Counted from the stretch's first letter, positions 23,068 through 32,060 are shown. The stretch is DNA of 36,916 nt from Cohnella zeiphila (GCF_014212055.1 NZ_JACJVO010000053.1:1-36916), one strand, 5' to 3'. The notes: generated by a model from the letters alone, not told the origin. Made by a program: numbers and translations.

Positions 23068-25806
23068 ATGGAGACGGTCTATATCGCCGTGCAGGAAAAT
23101 GCCGCGCCCCGCGTCGTTTACGGAGCGGAACGGCTGAAGCGGGCGCTGGCGGAACAAGGGTACCGGGTGGAAGAGAGATCCGGTTGGAGCGCGACGAACT
23201 ATCGGCAGCTTCGCGGCCCGAAGATTTACATCGGCAACCGCGCCGAATCCGCGCTGCTCCGCGAGCTGGAGGAACAGGAAGTGCTGCTCTACCATACGCC
23301 GGCCCCGGAAGGGGAAGGCTTTTATCTGGCGTCCGTGCCGGGGCGGTTGACCGTCGTGTCCGGCGGCGGCGATTCGGGCGCGCTGTTCGGCTGCCTGGAG
23401 CTTGCCGAGCGGATTCGGACGGAGAAGCGGCTGCCGCAGCGGCTCGCCTACGGCGACGCTCCGGTCTACAAGCTGCGCGGGCCGGCGATCGGCCTGCAAA
23501 AAACGAAGCTGGAGCCGCCCCGCCGCACGTACGAATACCCGGTAACCCCGGGACGGTTCCCGTGGTTTTACGACCGGGCGCTGTGGCTCGATTTTCTCGA
23601 TATGCTGCTGGAGCAGCGATGCAACGTCGTCTACATCTGGACGGGGCATCCGTTCTCGTCGTTCGTCAAGCTGGACGACTATCCGGAAGCGCTGGAAGTG
23701 GCCGAGGACGAATTCCGCCTCAACGTGGATACGTTCCGCTGGCTGGCGGAGGAGGCCGACAAGCGGGGCATCTGGGTCGTGCTGAAATTTTACAATATCC
23801 ACATTCCGCTCCCTTTCGCCGAGAAGCACGGCCTCGACCTGCACCAGCCGAAGCCGCTGCCGCTGACGAGCGACTACTGCAAGAAGTCGATCTCCGCCTT
23901 CATCCGCGCGTTCCCGAACGTCGGGCTGATGGTCTGCCTGGGGGAAGCGCTGCAAGGCCAACTTTATGGCGAGGAGTGGCTGACGGAGACGATTCTCGAA
24001 GGCGTGGAGGACGGACTGCGAGGACTTCGACTCAAGGAAAAGCCGCCGATCATCGTCCGGGCGCATGCGATCAACGCGGAAAAGGTGATGAAAGCGGCGC
24101 TTCCCCGCTATCCGAATCTGTACACGGAAGCGAAGTTCAACGGAGAGTCGCTGACGACGTACACGCCGCGCGGGCGCTGGCAGGGAATTCACCGGCACCT
24201 GGCTTCGCTGGATTCGGTCCACCTGATCAACATTCACATTCTGGCGAATTTGGAGCCGTTCCGCTGGGGCTCGCCTTCGTTTATCCAGAACTGCATGCAG
24301 GCCGGCCGCTACCGGCTCGGCGCCAACGGGCTTCACCTTTACCCGCTGTTTTATTGGGATTGGCCCTATTCGCCGGACAAGACGGAGCCGCGGCTGCGGC
24401 AGATCGACCGCGACCGGATCTGGTTCGCGGCGTGGTTCCGGTACGCCTGGAACCCGGACCGCGATCCGCGGCAGGAGCGAGAATACTGGATCTCACGGCT
24501 GGCCGAGCGGTTCGGCGGCCGGGAAGCCGGCGAGGCGGCGCTGGAAGCGTACGAAGCGTCCGGCGAATGCGCGCCGAAGCTGCTGCGCCGGTTCGGCATC
24601 ACGGAAGGCAACCGCCAGACGATGAGCCTGGGCATGACGCTGAGCCAACTGACGAACCCCGAGCGCTACATGCCGTGGAAGGAGCTGTGGGACTGCCAGG
24701 CGCCGCAGGGAGAGCGGCTGGAGGAATACGTGCTGCGGGAGCTGCGCGGCGAGCCGCACGTCGGCGAAACGCCGCTCGACGTCATCGCGGACGTCGAGCA
24801 TGAGGCGGACGCGGCCGTCGCCGCGATCGACAGAGCGCAGCGGGCCGCCGGCCGCGGGCGGGAGGAGCTGGACCGGCTGGCGACGGACGTGCGGGCGATC
24901 CGGCTGATGACGTACGCCTACACGAACAAGGCGCGGGCCGCCGTCGACATTCTGACCGTCAAGCATACGGCCGAGGGCAAGTACGCCGATGCGGCGGAGC
25001 GGCTGCAGAGCGCGGTTTCGTTCGCGCACGCCGGGCTCGAGGCCTACCGGGAGCTGACGGCGCTCACCGAACGGACGTACCTGTATGCGAACAGCATGCA
25101 GACGCCGCAGCGCAAGGTGCCTTTTCCGAATGGGGAGACGTACGGCCATTGGCGGGATTGCCTGCCGGTCTACGAAGCGGAATACGAACGGCTCGCCGAG
25201 AACGTGCGCGAGCTGGCGGCGGGGCGTCTGCCCGCATCGCTGCGCAAAGTCGAGGAGTCGGCGCGCAAGCCTTACCGGCCGGCCCCGTTCCGGCTGCTGT
25301 CCGCCGATGCGGAGACGTATACGGTCGGGAAGCGGGCGGTTATTTTCAGCGACGGCGATCTTTTTATCCAGGAGCATGCCGAGGAGCTGACCGGGCTGAC
25401 GGGTATCCGCTTCAGCCAGACGGAGGCGATGCGCCAAGGCGTGCAGGTCGAGATCGAGCTGCCGAAGCCGGCACGGGTACTGGTCGGTTATTTCAACTCG
25501 TCCGATCCGCAGTGGCTGCAGGCGCCGAACCTGGAGGAAAATACGCATGCGGACGACCGCGGCGGGCTCGATCCGGTGCTGAAGAACGGCATGAAGGTTT
25601 ATTTTTACCCGAATCTGAACGTCCACGCTTACCTGTTCGAGGCGGGGAGACACACGCTGGTGTTCGGCAAGGGCGCCTATCTGATCGTCGGGGTCGTGCC
25701 GGCGGACGAGCGGCTGGAGCGCCGGGAAGTGTCCTATGACGGAGGCGGCGCGGACTCGATGGATTGGCTGTACGAAAGCGGAGAACGGGAGGCGACTTTG
25801 CGCTAA
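23068..25806 (+). CDS. Large glycosidase-like protein, family uncertain
   Basis: This 912-residue protein has no signal peptide and ends the sugar operon. The first ~140 residues look like the small alpha/beta domain that precedes the barrel in GH20 hexosaminidases and GH67 alpha-glucuronidases: a nonredundant substrate-like opening, then LTVVSGGGDSGALFGCLELAERI, then KLRGPAIG. A TIM-barrel-like middle follows (LWLDFLDMLLEQRCNVVYIW, residues about 170-480). Acidic residues that could be catalytic include Glu293 in LGEAL and Glu354 in TEAKFNGE. A long helical region with many Glu/Arg (about 560-720) and a C-terminal beta-rich domain complete it. The carbohydrate-active role is inferred from the fold pattern and the operon. 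The exact family and substrate are not recognised. The ribosome site is GAGGGGG, ahead of an ATG three bases after the GH95 stop. Confidence 0.6.
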   Translation: METVYIAVQENAAPRVVYGAERLKRALAEQGYRVEERSGWSATNYRQLRGPKIYIGNRAESALLRELEEQEVLLYHTPAPEGEGFYLASVPGRLTVVSGGGDSGALFGCLELAERIRTEKRLPQRLAYGDAPVYKLRGPAIGLQKTKLEPPRRTYEYPVTPGRFPWFYDRALWLDFLDMLLEQRCNVVYIWTGHPFSSFVKLDDYPEALEVAEDEFRLNVDTFRWLAEEADKRGIWVVLKFYNIHIPLPFAEKHGLDLHQPKPLPLTSDYCKKSISAFIRAFPNVGLMVCLGEALQGQLYGEEWLTETILEGVEDGLRGLRLKEKPPIIVRAHAINAEKVMKAALPRYPNLYTEAKFNGESLTTYTPRGRWQGIHRHLASLDSVHLINIHILANLEPFRWGSPSFIQNCMQAGRYRLGANGLHLYPLFYWDWPYSPDKTEPRLRQIDRDRIWFAAWFRYAWNPDRDPRQEREYWISRLAERFGGREAGEAALEAYEASGECAPKLLRRFGITEGNRQTMSLGMTLSQLTNPERYMPWKELWDCQAPQGERLEEYVLRELRGEPHVGETPLDVIADVEHEADAAVAAIDRAQRAAGRGREELDRLATDVRAIRLMTYAYTNKARAAVDILTVKHTAEGKYADAAERLQSAVSFAHAGLEAYRELTALTERTYLYANSMQTPQRKVPFPNGETYGHWRDCLPVYEAEYERLAENVRELAAGRLPASLRKVEESARKPYRPAPFRLLSADAETYTVGKRAVIFSDGDLFIQEHAEELTGLTGIRFSQTEAMRQGVQVEIELPKPARVLVGYFNSSDPQWLQAPNLEENTHADDRGGLDPVLKNGMKVYFYPNLNVHAYLFEAGRHTLVFGKGAYLIVGVVPADERLERREVSYDGGGADSMDWLYESGEREATLR

Positions 25807-25851
25807 CGGGCCAGGAACCGCGGAATCATTTCGGACGGCTCGCGCTTCACC

Positions 25852-25891
25852 GAATCGTACCCGCCGAACAGGCGGGGGCGATTCTTTTTTT
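25852..25891 (+). terminator. Strong intrinsic terminator closing the sugar operon
   Basis: GAATCG pairs with CGATTC outside and CCGCC pairs with GGCGG inside, around a GAACA loop. Three unpaired bases stand on each side between the two stems, and seven T residues follow. It lies 46 bases after the last sugar gene. No comparable terminator was seen between 5468 and here. Confidence 0.88.
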
Positions 25892-26024
25892 CTTGGAAAA
25901 GGGTTCCGCGCGGACGCCCGGCGGGCGGGATTTCTTGCAACCGTACCGTCTCGTCCGTCGTTTTACATAAAGAGAAGAAGAGGCGCCAATGCTTGGCAAG
26001 CGTGGTTCGAACGTCTTCGACCGT

Positions 26025-26032
26025 GGTATAAT
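26025..26032 (+). promoter_or_regulatory. Extended -10 promoter for the CBS-domain gene
   Basis: TGGTATAAT gives a perfect -10 (TATAAT at 26027-26032) with an upstream TG, the extended -10 form that can work with a poor -35. No clear -35 was found 17 bases upstream. It lies about 70 bases before the start codon. Confidence 0.65.
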
Positions 26033-26102
26033 GATGGCGGCCTTATGATATCGGATCGCAAGCAGCTTAGCGGAACCCTTACGTGACAGAGGAGAGGAAG
26101 AC

Positions 26103-26543
26103 ATGAATATCGCTTTTTTCCTTCTGCCGAAGCAGGAGGTGGTCTGCCTGCCGGAGAGCGCGACTTTGAGGCAAACGTTGGAGAGAATGGAGCGCCACCG
26201 TTACACGGCGGTTCCCGTTCTCAGCGAAGACGGCAAGTACGTCGGAACCGTGACCGAAGGCGACCTGCTTTGGTATATGAAGAACCATCCTGAGCTCGGT
26301 TTTCAGAATACGCATCGGGTGATGCTGTCGGAGGTGCCGCTGCGGACGAATATCCGCCCGGTGCTCATCGACGCCAACATGGAAGATCTCGTCTCCCTGG
26401 CCAAAACCCAGAACTACGTTCCCGTCATCGACGATATGAGCCGGTTTATCGGCATCGTCCGCCGCAGCGATATTATCGACTATTGCGAACGGCTCTTGCT
26501 GCCGCCGGCGCTGGACGAGAAGGCCGTGCGCAAGGAAGCTTGA
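26103..26543 (+). CDS. CBS-domain pair protein
   Basis: This 146-residue protein consists almost entirely of two CBS motifs. The first (about residues 10-60) includes LERMERHRYTAVPVL, then GKYVGTVTEGDLL. The second (about 85-135) includes YVPVIDD and RFIGIVRRSDII. Such stand-alone pairs bind adenine nucleotides and often control a partner protein. Small CBS pairs in Firmicutes include c-di-AMP receptors (DarB/CbpB), and the c-di-AMP phosphodiesterase gene gdpP lies 1.5 kb downstream. A link is suggestive only. The ribosome site is GAGGAGAGG, eight bases before the ATG. The gene has its own promoter and terminator and is therefore a single-gene unit. Confidence 0.85.
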   Translation: MNIAFFLLPKQEVVCLPESATLRQTLERMERHRYTAVPVLSEDGKYVGTVTEGDLLWYMKNHPELGFQNTHRVMLSEVPLRTNIRPVLIDANMEDLVSLAKTQNYVPVIDDMSRFIGIVRRSDIIDYCERLLLPPALDEKAVRKEA

Positions 26544-26606
26544 CCCGGATCCGGCCGCAGTTCGGCCCCGCAGCTCCAAGCCGGGGTCCCGGATTCGGCG
26601 CCTCCC

Positions 26607-26647
26607 GGCGGCATCCCCCATCCCGAGCGGGGGGCGCCGCCTTTTTT
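26607..26647 (+). terminator. Intrinsic terminator after the CBS-domain gene
   Basis: GGCGGC pairs with GCCGCC and, inside it, CCCCC pairs with GGGGG. Six T residues follow at 26642-26647. Confidence 0.85.
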
Positions 26648-26673
26648 CGCATTGCGGACACCGGCGGACTATA

Positions 26674-26682
26674 TGATATAAT
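26674..26682 (+). promoter_or_regulatory. Extended -10 promoter for the MazG-like/yybS/gdpP/rplI/dnaB operon
   Basis: TGATATAAT contains a perfect TATAAT at 26677-26682 with an extended TG. TTGCGG at 26652-26657 could be a -35, but the 19-base spacing is long. Transcription from about 26689 would leave a leader of some 50 bases before the MazG-like gene. Confidence 0.65.
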
Positions 26683-26741
26683 GAAGATTGCAGCTTTCTA
26701 GGCAGACACCAGCAGCCAGCTTGGAAAGGGTGATATCGGGA

Positions 26742-27044
26742 ATGGACAAAGAGATGGACGTCGCCACCCGCGCGAGAACGATCGAGTGGCTGAAGACGGA
26801 GATTGTCGACCAGGTATCCCGGCTGTTCAAGGCCATGTGGGACGGCAGCGCCGTCCGCATCGCGGACAGTCTGGCCGGATTGATCGCCGGAGCCTACGTG
26901 CTGGGCCGCCGGCTGGGCGTGCCGTACAAGGACCTGGACAAGGCCATCGCCGAGAAGCTGGCCAGGCTGAAGCAGGAAGGTCACCAGTTGGAAGAACAGT
27001 ATCGCGACCTATCGGCGCTGGAAGAACATATACGCAAGAGGTGA
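26742..27044 (+). CDS. MazG-like family protein
   Basis: This 100-residue protein resembles the short MazG-like proteins found in Bacillus and Paenibacillus. It has an alpha-helical N-terminal half with IEWLKTEIVDQVSRLFKAM, a central DSLAGLIAGAYVLGRRLGVPY, and a charged C-terminus EGHQLEEQYRDLSALEEHI. Full MazG enzymes are nucleoside triphosphate pyrophosphohydrolases using E-x-x-E and E-x-x-D metal ligands. This short form carries only part of that set, so activity is doubtful. ATG 26742 is proposed, with GGAAAGG about 12 bases upstream. GTG 26730 in frame is possible but touches the ribosome site. The gene comes directly before yybS, with a few bases between them. Confidence 0.75.
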   Translation: MDKEMDVATRARTIEWLKTEIVDQVSRLFKAMWDGSAVRIADSLAGLIAGAYVLGRRLGVPYKDLDKAIAEKLARLKQEGHQLEEQYRDLSALEEHIRKR

Positions 27045-27049
27045 CCTTT

Positions 27050-27967
27050 TTGAAGATCGGCTGGAAGTCCGTGGCTTGGAGCGCGGCGGCGCTGCTCTTG
27101 CTCCTTAGCATTCCGACGAAGCTCGTCGTCGTGACGTTGTTCCTGCTTATGGTTCCCGTAGTCGTGCTCTACACCGTCCTGAAGCCGGCGTCGTTCGCGC
27201 TGCACCTCATCGGAATCGGAATCGCCGCTTATCTGCTGCTCGGAACGTATTCGCTCGTCTCCCTGACTTTCGGCCTCTTCTTCTTGATCCCGTCGATCGT
27301 GATGGGGCACATGTACAAGAAGCATCTGTCGGCGCGAACGATCATTACGGCGACTTCGTTGATTTTGCTGGCGCAGCTGCTCGTGGAGCTCGTCATTTTC
27401 TCCGTGCAGTACGACATGGATCTGTCGTCCCAACTGTCTACCCTGTTCGAGGAAGGGCTGCTCCAGCTGCAGACGTCCGCATCCGGAGCTTTGCTGCCGG
27501 CCGACTGGGCGCATACGACCGCCGCATCGCTCAGCGACGCCATTACGAAGATGCTTCCGTCGCTGCTCGTTCTGACGTCGTTCCTGCTGGCCGCCATCGG
27601 CCATATTTTTACCCGCCAGTCGCTGAAGCTGATCGGGGTCGTCGCCCCGGCCATGACGCCGATGAAGAACTGGAGGCTGCCGCGCAGCCTGATCTTTTTC
27701 TATCTAATCGCGATCATCATCACGATCTCCGTATCGCCGGACAGCGGCAGCTTCTGGAGCCTATCGGCGTTCAACGCGGTGCCCGTGCTGCGCTTCGCGT
27801 TCACCGCTCAGGCGATCGCCTTCTTCTTCTATCTCGCCGACGCCAAGAAGTGGCCCCGGATCGTGCCGATCCTGATCGCGGTGCCGCTTGTCATGTTCCC
27901 GCAGACGTTCTATTTGATCGGGCTCATCGACACCGCGTTTCCGCTTCGGAAATACTTTGTCAAATAA
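27050..27967 (+). CDS. yybS: YybS family integral membrane protein (DUF2232)
   Basis: This 305-residue hydrophobic protein has about eight predicted membrane helices, beginning at SVAWSAAALLLLLSI. Its length is close to B. subtilis YybS (about 309 residues), and it precedes gdpP and rplI in the same order as in Bacillus, which supports the name more than any single motif. The family may be a substrate-binding membrane component, but no function is established. TTG 27050 is chosen because AGAGGTGA ends five bases upstream. GTG 27041 lies inside that ribosome site. The 89-base gap to gdpP shows no terminator with a T-run. Confidence 0.85.
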   Translation: MKIGWKSVAWSAAALLLLLSIPTKLVVVTLFLLMVPVVVLYTVLKPASFALHLIGIGIAAYLLLGTYSLVSLTFGLFFLIPSIVMGHMYKKHLSARTIITATSLILLAQLLVELVIFSVQYDMDLSSQLSTLFEEGLLQLQTSASGALLPADWAHTTAASLSDAITKMLPSLLVLTSFLLAAIGHIFTRQSLKLIGVVAPAMTPMKNWRLPRSLIFFYLIAIIITISVSPDSGSFWSLSAFNAVPVLRFAFTAQAIAFFFYLADAKKWPRIVPILIAVPLVMFPQTFYLIGLIDTAFPLRKYFVK

Positions 27968-28056
27968 GCGGCCTGAATTCCTGAAGCCGCAAGAGATAAC
28001 CGGACGGTTCGGCGCGGCGGCGCGGGACCGGGCCTCACAAGGGAGCGAAGCTTCAC

Positions 28057-30027
28057 ATGCCCAAGTTTCTCGTTCAGCGATGGCACGGCATGCACAACGT
28101 TTGGGCGCTTGTGCTGATTTTGCTGCTCGCGATTGCGCTCGCGTGGTACCAGTGGATTTTCGGCCTCGTCGGCCTGGCGCTGGGCGGAGCCGTCGGCGTC
28201 TACACGATGCTGGCCGAGCGCGCGTTCCGCAAGGATCTGAACGATTACGTGCTGACTTTGTCGCATCGCATCAAGGGCGTCGGCCAGGATGTGATCGGCA
28301 CGCTGCCTTTCGGCATTATCCTTTACAACGAGGACAAGGAAGTCCAGTGGCATAACTCCTTCATCCAGACGGTAACCGGCCGTCCGTCGGTCGTCGGCGT
28401 CCCGCTCTCCGAGCTGTTCCCGGGGGCGAGCGTTCCGGTCCGGGACAAAGACCCGATCAAGGGAGAAGTATCGCTGAACGGCCGGATTTACGAGCTGGCG
28501 TTCCGCCAGCAGGAGCGGATGCTCTACGTCACGGACGTCACGGAGCGGTGGACGCTGTCCAAGCGGTACGAGGACGAGAAGCTGGCGCTGGGCATCGTCA
28601 TGATGGACAATCTCGAAGAGGTCGCGCAGGGCATGGATGAGCAGCAGCGGGCGCTGATGCTGTCCAAGGTGACCGGCGAGATCAACGAATGGTCGCAGAA
28701 ATACGGCTTGTTCCTCCGGCGGCTGTCCTCGGACAAATACATGGTCGTCGCCAACCAGCTGGCGCTCCGCAAGCTGGAGCAGTCGCGGTTCGAGCTGCTG
28801 GACGAGGTGCGGGAGATTACGATGGACCTCAAGCTGCCGATGACGCTCTCGATCGGCTTCGCGTCGGGCGAAGGCAATGTCGTCGAGCTGGGCCAGCTCG
28901 CGCAGGGCAGTCTCGACATCGCGCTCGGCCGCGGGGGCGACCAGGCGGTCGTGAAGTTCGGCGAACGGCAGAGCTTCTACGGGGGCAAAAGCAACGCGAT
29001 CGAGAAGCGCACCCGGGTGCGGGCGCGGGTCATCTCGCATGCGCTTCGCGACCTCATGAAGGAGAGCGACTACATCCTCGTCATGGGCCACAAGACGCCG
29101 GATATGGACGCGATCGGGGCGGCCATCGGCGTCGTGAAGGCGGCCCAGCAGTTCGGCAAGGAAGCTTTTATCGTCTACGAAGGCGTGAATCCGTCCATCC
29201 AGCGCATGATGGATATCCTTCGCGAGGACGAGAAGCTGGCCAAACGGTTCATCGGCCTCGACCAGGGCTTGTCGCTCATGAACAAGCGATCGCTGGCGGT
29301 CGTCGTCGATACGCACCGCGCTTCCATGGTCGCCGAGCCCCGGCTGCTCCAGCAGACGAACCGGATCGTGGTGATCGACCACCACCGCCGCAGCGAGGAG
29401 TTCATCGACGACGCCGTGCTCGTCTATATGGAGCCGTACGCGTCCTCGACCTGCGAGCTCGTCACGGAGCTGCTGCAGTACATCCACGAGCGGGTCGTTC
29501 TCGAAGTCCGGGAGGCGACCGCGCTGCTGGCCGGCATCACGGTCGACACGAAGAGCTTCGCGCTGCGGACCGGCTCGCGCACGTTCGAAGCCGCTTCGTT
29601 CCTTCGGCGCAACGGAGCCGATCCGGCGCTCATCCAGCGAATGCTGAAGGAAGATCTGGACGAGTTCATCAAGAAGGCGGAGATCATCCAGCACGCGACG
29701 ACGTACCGCGACCATATCGCGATCGCGGTGGCCGACGCGGGCAAGCCGGTGCCGCAGCTGCTCATCGCCCAGTCGGCCGACACGCTGCTGAACATGACCG
29801 GCATTCGAGCTTCGTTCGTCATCGGCTTGCGGCCGGACGGCCTGATCGGCATCAGCGCCCGGTCGCTCGGCCAGATCAACGTGCAGGTCATCATGGAGAA
29901 GATGGGCGGCGGCGGCCACCTGACGAACGCGGCCGCCCAGCTGCAGGGCTGCACCGTGCAGGAGGCGGCGGCCAAGCTGAAGCAGACGCTCAAACATTTC
30001 GAAGGGGAAGAGGGGATTCTGGAATGA
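28057..30027 (+). CDS. gdpP: Cyclic-di-AMP phosphodiesterase GdpP
   Basis: This 656-residue membrane enzyme hydrolyses c-di-AMP to pApA and so sets the level of the second messenger that governs potassium and osmotic balance and cell-wall stress. Two N-terminal membrane helices (about residues 15-55) are followed by a PAS domain (about 80-150), a degenerate GGDEF domain (about 170-305) lacking the canonical GGDEF signature, and the DHH/DHHA1 phosphodiesterase. Catalytic metal-binding residues are visible: His345, Asp349 and Asp351 in GHKTPDMDA, Asp418 in VVDTHRA, and Asp441-His442-His443 in VIDHHRR. A G-G-G-G-H motif lies near the C-terminus. The ribosome site AAGGGAGC precedes the ATG. It overlaps rplI by four bases. 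All catalytic residues appear intact. Confidence 0.96.
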   Translation: MPKFLVQRWHGMHNVWALVLILLLAIALAWYQWIFGLVGLALGGAVGVYTMLAERAFRKDLNDYVLTLSHRIKGVGQDVIGTLPFGIILYNEDKEVQWHNSFIQTVTGRPSVVGVPLSELFPGASVPVRDKDPIKGEVSLNGRIYELAFRQQERMLYVTDVTERWTLSKRYEDEKLALGIVMMDNLEEVAQGMDEQQRALMLSKVTGEINEWSQKYGLFLRRLSSDKYMVVANQLALRKLEQSRFELLDEVREITMDLKLPMTLSIGFASGEGNVVELGQLAQGSLDIALGRGGDQAVVKFGERQSFYGGKSNAIEKRTRVRARVISHALRDLMKESDYILVMGHKTPDMDAIGAAIGVVKAAQQFGKEAFIVYEGVNPSIQRMMDILREDEKLAKRFIGLDQGLSLMNKRSLAVVVDTHRASMVAEPRLLQQTNRIVVIDHHRRSEEFIDDAVLVYMEPYASSTCELVTELLQYIHERVVLEVREATALLAGITVDTKSFALRTGSRTFEAASFLRRNGADPALIQRMLKEDLDEFIKKAEIIQHATTYRDHIAIAVADAGKPVPQLLIAQSADTLLNMTGIRASFVIGLRPDGLIGISARSLGQINVQVIMEKMGGGGHLTNAAAQLQGCTVQEAAAKLKQTLKHFEGEEGILE

Positions 30028-30467
30028 AAGTCATCTTTCTGCAGGACGTAAAGGGCCAGGGCAAAAAAGGCGAAGTCAAAGAAGTGTCGGAAGGCTACGC
30101 CCGCAATTTTCTGATGCCGAAAGGCTACGTTCAGATTGCGACGGACGGGGCCAAAAAGACGCTGGAGCAGATGAACGCCGCGCAGGAGAAGAAGAAGCAG
30201 CGGGAGAAGGAAGAAGCCCAGGCGATGGCTGCCCGGCTGGAGGAGACGACGGTCGTGATCAAGGCCAAAGCCGGCGAAGGCGGAAGGCTGTTCGGCGCGA
30301 TTACGAGCAAGCAGATCGCCGAAGCGCTGGAGAAGATGAAGATCTCGGTCGACAAGCGTAAGATCGAGCTGTCCGAGCCGATTCGCGCGCTCGGCGTGAC
30401 GAAGGTGCCGCTGAAGCTGTATGCCGACGTGAAAGGTACGCTGAACGTGCAGGTCGTGGAGGAATGA
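30024..30467 (+). CDS. rplI: 50S ribosomal protein L9
   Basis: This 147-residue protein is bacterial L9. The N-terminal domain (residues 1-50) starts MKVIFLQDVKGQGKKGEVKE and includes the family signature G-Y-A-R-N-F-L-x-P-x-x-x-A-like segment (GYARNFLMPKGYVQIA). A long Lys/Glu/Gln connecting helix (about 45-75) leads to the C-terminal RNA-binding domain with GRLFGAITSKQIAEAL. It binds 23S rRNA at the base of the L1 stalk. The start overlaps the gdpP stop (ATGA), and dnaB begins four bases after its own stop, so the three genes are translated from one message. Confidence 0.97.
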   Translation: MKVIFLQDVKGQGKKGEVKEVSEGYARNFLMPKGYVQIATDGAKKTLEQMNAAQEKKKQREKEEAQAMAARLEETTVVIKAKAGEGGRLFGAITSKQIAEALEKMKISVDKRKIELSEPIRALGVTKVPLKLYADVKGTLNVQVVEE

Positions 30468-30471
30468 CCGC

Positions 30472-31833
30472 ATGAACGGGAACGCGGAACCGATCTTGGA
30501 AGGGCGGATCCCTCCGCAGAATCTGGAGGCCGAACAGGCGGTGCTCGGCGCCATCCTTCTGGAGACCGAGGCGCTGATCACGGCGATGGAGAAGATCCGC
30601 GCCGAGGATTTCTACAGCGTCGCGCATCAACGGATCTTCGAAGCGATGACCGACCTGAACGACGACAACGAGCCGCTCGATCTGGTGACGCTGACCGCAC
30701 GTCTCCGAGACAAGAGCCAGCTCGAGGAGGTCGGCGGCGTCACCTACCTGGCGAAGCTGGCGAACGCGGTGCCGACGGCGGCGAACGTGGAGTATTACGC
30801 CCAGATCGTCGAGGAGAAGTCGATGATCCGCCGGCTCATCCGGACGGCGACGCAGATCGTCTCGAGCGGCTTCGCTTCCGAGGACGACGTCGGCGTGCTG
30901 ATCAACGACGCGGAGCAGCGGATCATGGAGATCTCCAACCGCCGCTCCACGTCCGGATTTATCAGCATCCGCGACGTCCTGATGGACGTGTTCGAACGGG
31001 TCGAGTTCCTGTATAACCACAAGGGAGGCACGACCGGCATTCCGTCCGGCTTCCGCGATCTGGACAAGATGACGTCCGGCTTCCAGCGGAGCGACCTGAT
31101 CATCGTGGCGGCCCGTCCCTCGGTCGGGAAAACGGCGTTCGCGCTGAACATCGCGCAGAACGTGGCGGTCCGCGCTTCGGAGACGGTCGCGATCTTCAGC
31201 CTGGAAATGTCGGCGGCCCAGCTCGTGCAGCGGATGGTGTGCGCGGAGTCGAACGTCGACGCCGGCCGGATGCGCACGGGGCATCTCGAGGGCGACGACT
31301 GGGAAAAGCTGACGATGGCGATCGGCTCGCTCTCCGAGGCGCAGGTCTACATCGACGATACGCCGGGCATCACGGTGGCCGACATCCGCGCCAAGTGCCG
31401 GCGGCTGAAGAAGGAGAGAGGGCTCGGAATGATCCTGATCGACTATCTCCAGCTCATCCAAGGCCGCGGCAAGCCTGGCGAGAACCGGCAGCAGGAAGTA
31501 TCCGAGATCTCCCGGACGCTGAAGCAGATCGCGCGCGAGCTCGAAGTGCCCGTCATCGCGCTGTCGCAGCTGTCGCGGGGCGTCGAGCAGCGGCAGGACA
31601 AGCGTCCGATGATGTCCGACCTGCGGGAATCGGGCTCGATCGAGCAGGACGCCGACATCGTCGCGTTCCTGTACCGGGACGATTACTACAACCAGGATAC
31701 GGAGAAAAAGAACATCATCGAGATCATCATCGCCAAGCAGCGGAACGGTCCGGTCGGCACGGTCGAGCTCGTCTTCCTCAAGAACTTCAACAAGTTCGTC
31801 AGCCTGGACCGCACGCACGAGGAAAGCGCCTAA
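30472..31833 (+). CDS. dnaB: Replicative DNA helicase DnaB (DnaC in B. subtilis naming)
   Basis: This 453-residue hexameric helicase unwinds DNA ahead of the replisome. The N-terminal helical domain (about residues 15-120) begins PPQNLEAEQAVLGAILLE, the linker follows, and the RecA-like motor has Walker A with Lys220 in RPSVGKTAFALN, then FSLEMSAAQLVQRM, Walker B in LGMILIDYLQLI, and the LSQLSRGVEQR and DLRESGSIEQDAD motifs. The length matches the Bacillus protein (454) and there is no intein. The GGAGGAAT ribosome site overlaps the end of rplI. A very stable terminator follows immediately, so dnaB closes this operon and the usual neighbour purA is displaced by about 3.7 kb. Confidence 0.97.
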   Translation: MNGNAEPILEGRIPPQNLEAEQAVLGAILLETEALITAMEKIRAEDFYSVAHQRIFEAMTDLNDDNEPLDLVTLTARLRDKSQLEEVGGVTYLAKLANAVPTAANVEYYAQIVEEKSMIRRLIRTATQIVSSGFASEDDVGVLINDAEQRIMEISNRRSTSGFISIRDVLMDVFERVEFLYNHKGGTTGIPSGFRDLDKMTSGFQRSDLIIVAARPSVGKTAFALNIAQNVAVRASETVAIFSLEMSAAQLVQRMVCAESNVDAGRMRTGHLEGDDWEKLTMAIGSLSEAQVYIDDTPGITVADIRAKCRRLKKERGLGMILIDYLQLIQGRGKPGENRQQEVSEISRTLKQIARELEVPVIALSQLSRGVEQRQDKRPMMSDLRESGSIEQDADIVAFLYRDDYYNQDTEKKNIIEIIIAKQRNGPVGTVELVFLKNFNKFVSLDRTHEESA

Positions 31834-31836
31834 TCC

Positions 31837-31894
31837 AAAATCCTCTTCGGAAGCCGGAGAGCCCGTCGGCTCTTCTTTCCGAAGAGGATTTTTT
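31837..31894 (+). terminator. Strong terminator after dnaB
   Basis: A perfect 16-base-pair stem joins 31837-31852 (AAAATCCTCTTCGGAA) and 31877-31892 (its exact complement). The 24-base loop holds an inner GAGCC-CGTC-GGCTC hairpin. The T-run is the end of the stem and continues to 31894. The A-run at the other foot means it could stop transcription from either strand. Confidence 0.92.
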
Positions 31895-32060
31895 GAATTT
31901 ATAATACGCCGCCATCGAGAAAACGAATTGGAATTCCTCCCCTTAAATGAGGTGAAAACCACGGGAAGAAGAGGATTACCAGGAAGATCTCCCGTTATTT
32001 CATGCCAATACTCCCCAAAAGGAGCCGACGAGCCATGATTACCGGGAGGTTTTCCCCTTT
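31895..32060. other. Intergenic stretch before repeat copy B, no gene seen
   Basis: There is no supported open frame. An imperfect palindrome, ACGGGA and TCCCGT some 25 bases apart (31960-31995 region), and two similar GATTACC-x-GGA segments are the only structure noticed. It may be decayed sequence at the junction with the repeat element. Confidence 0.35.
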
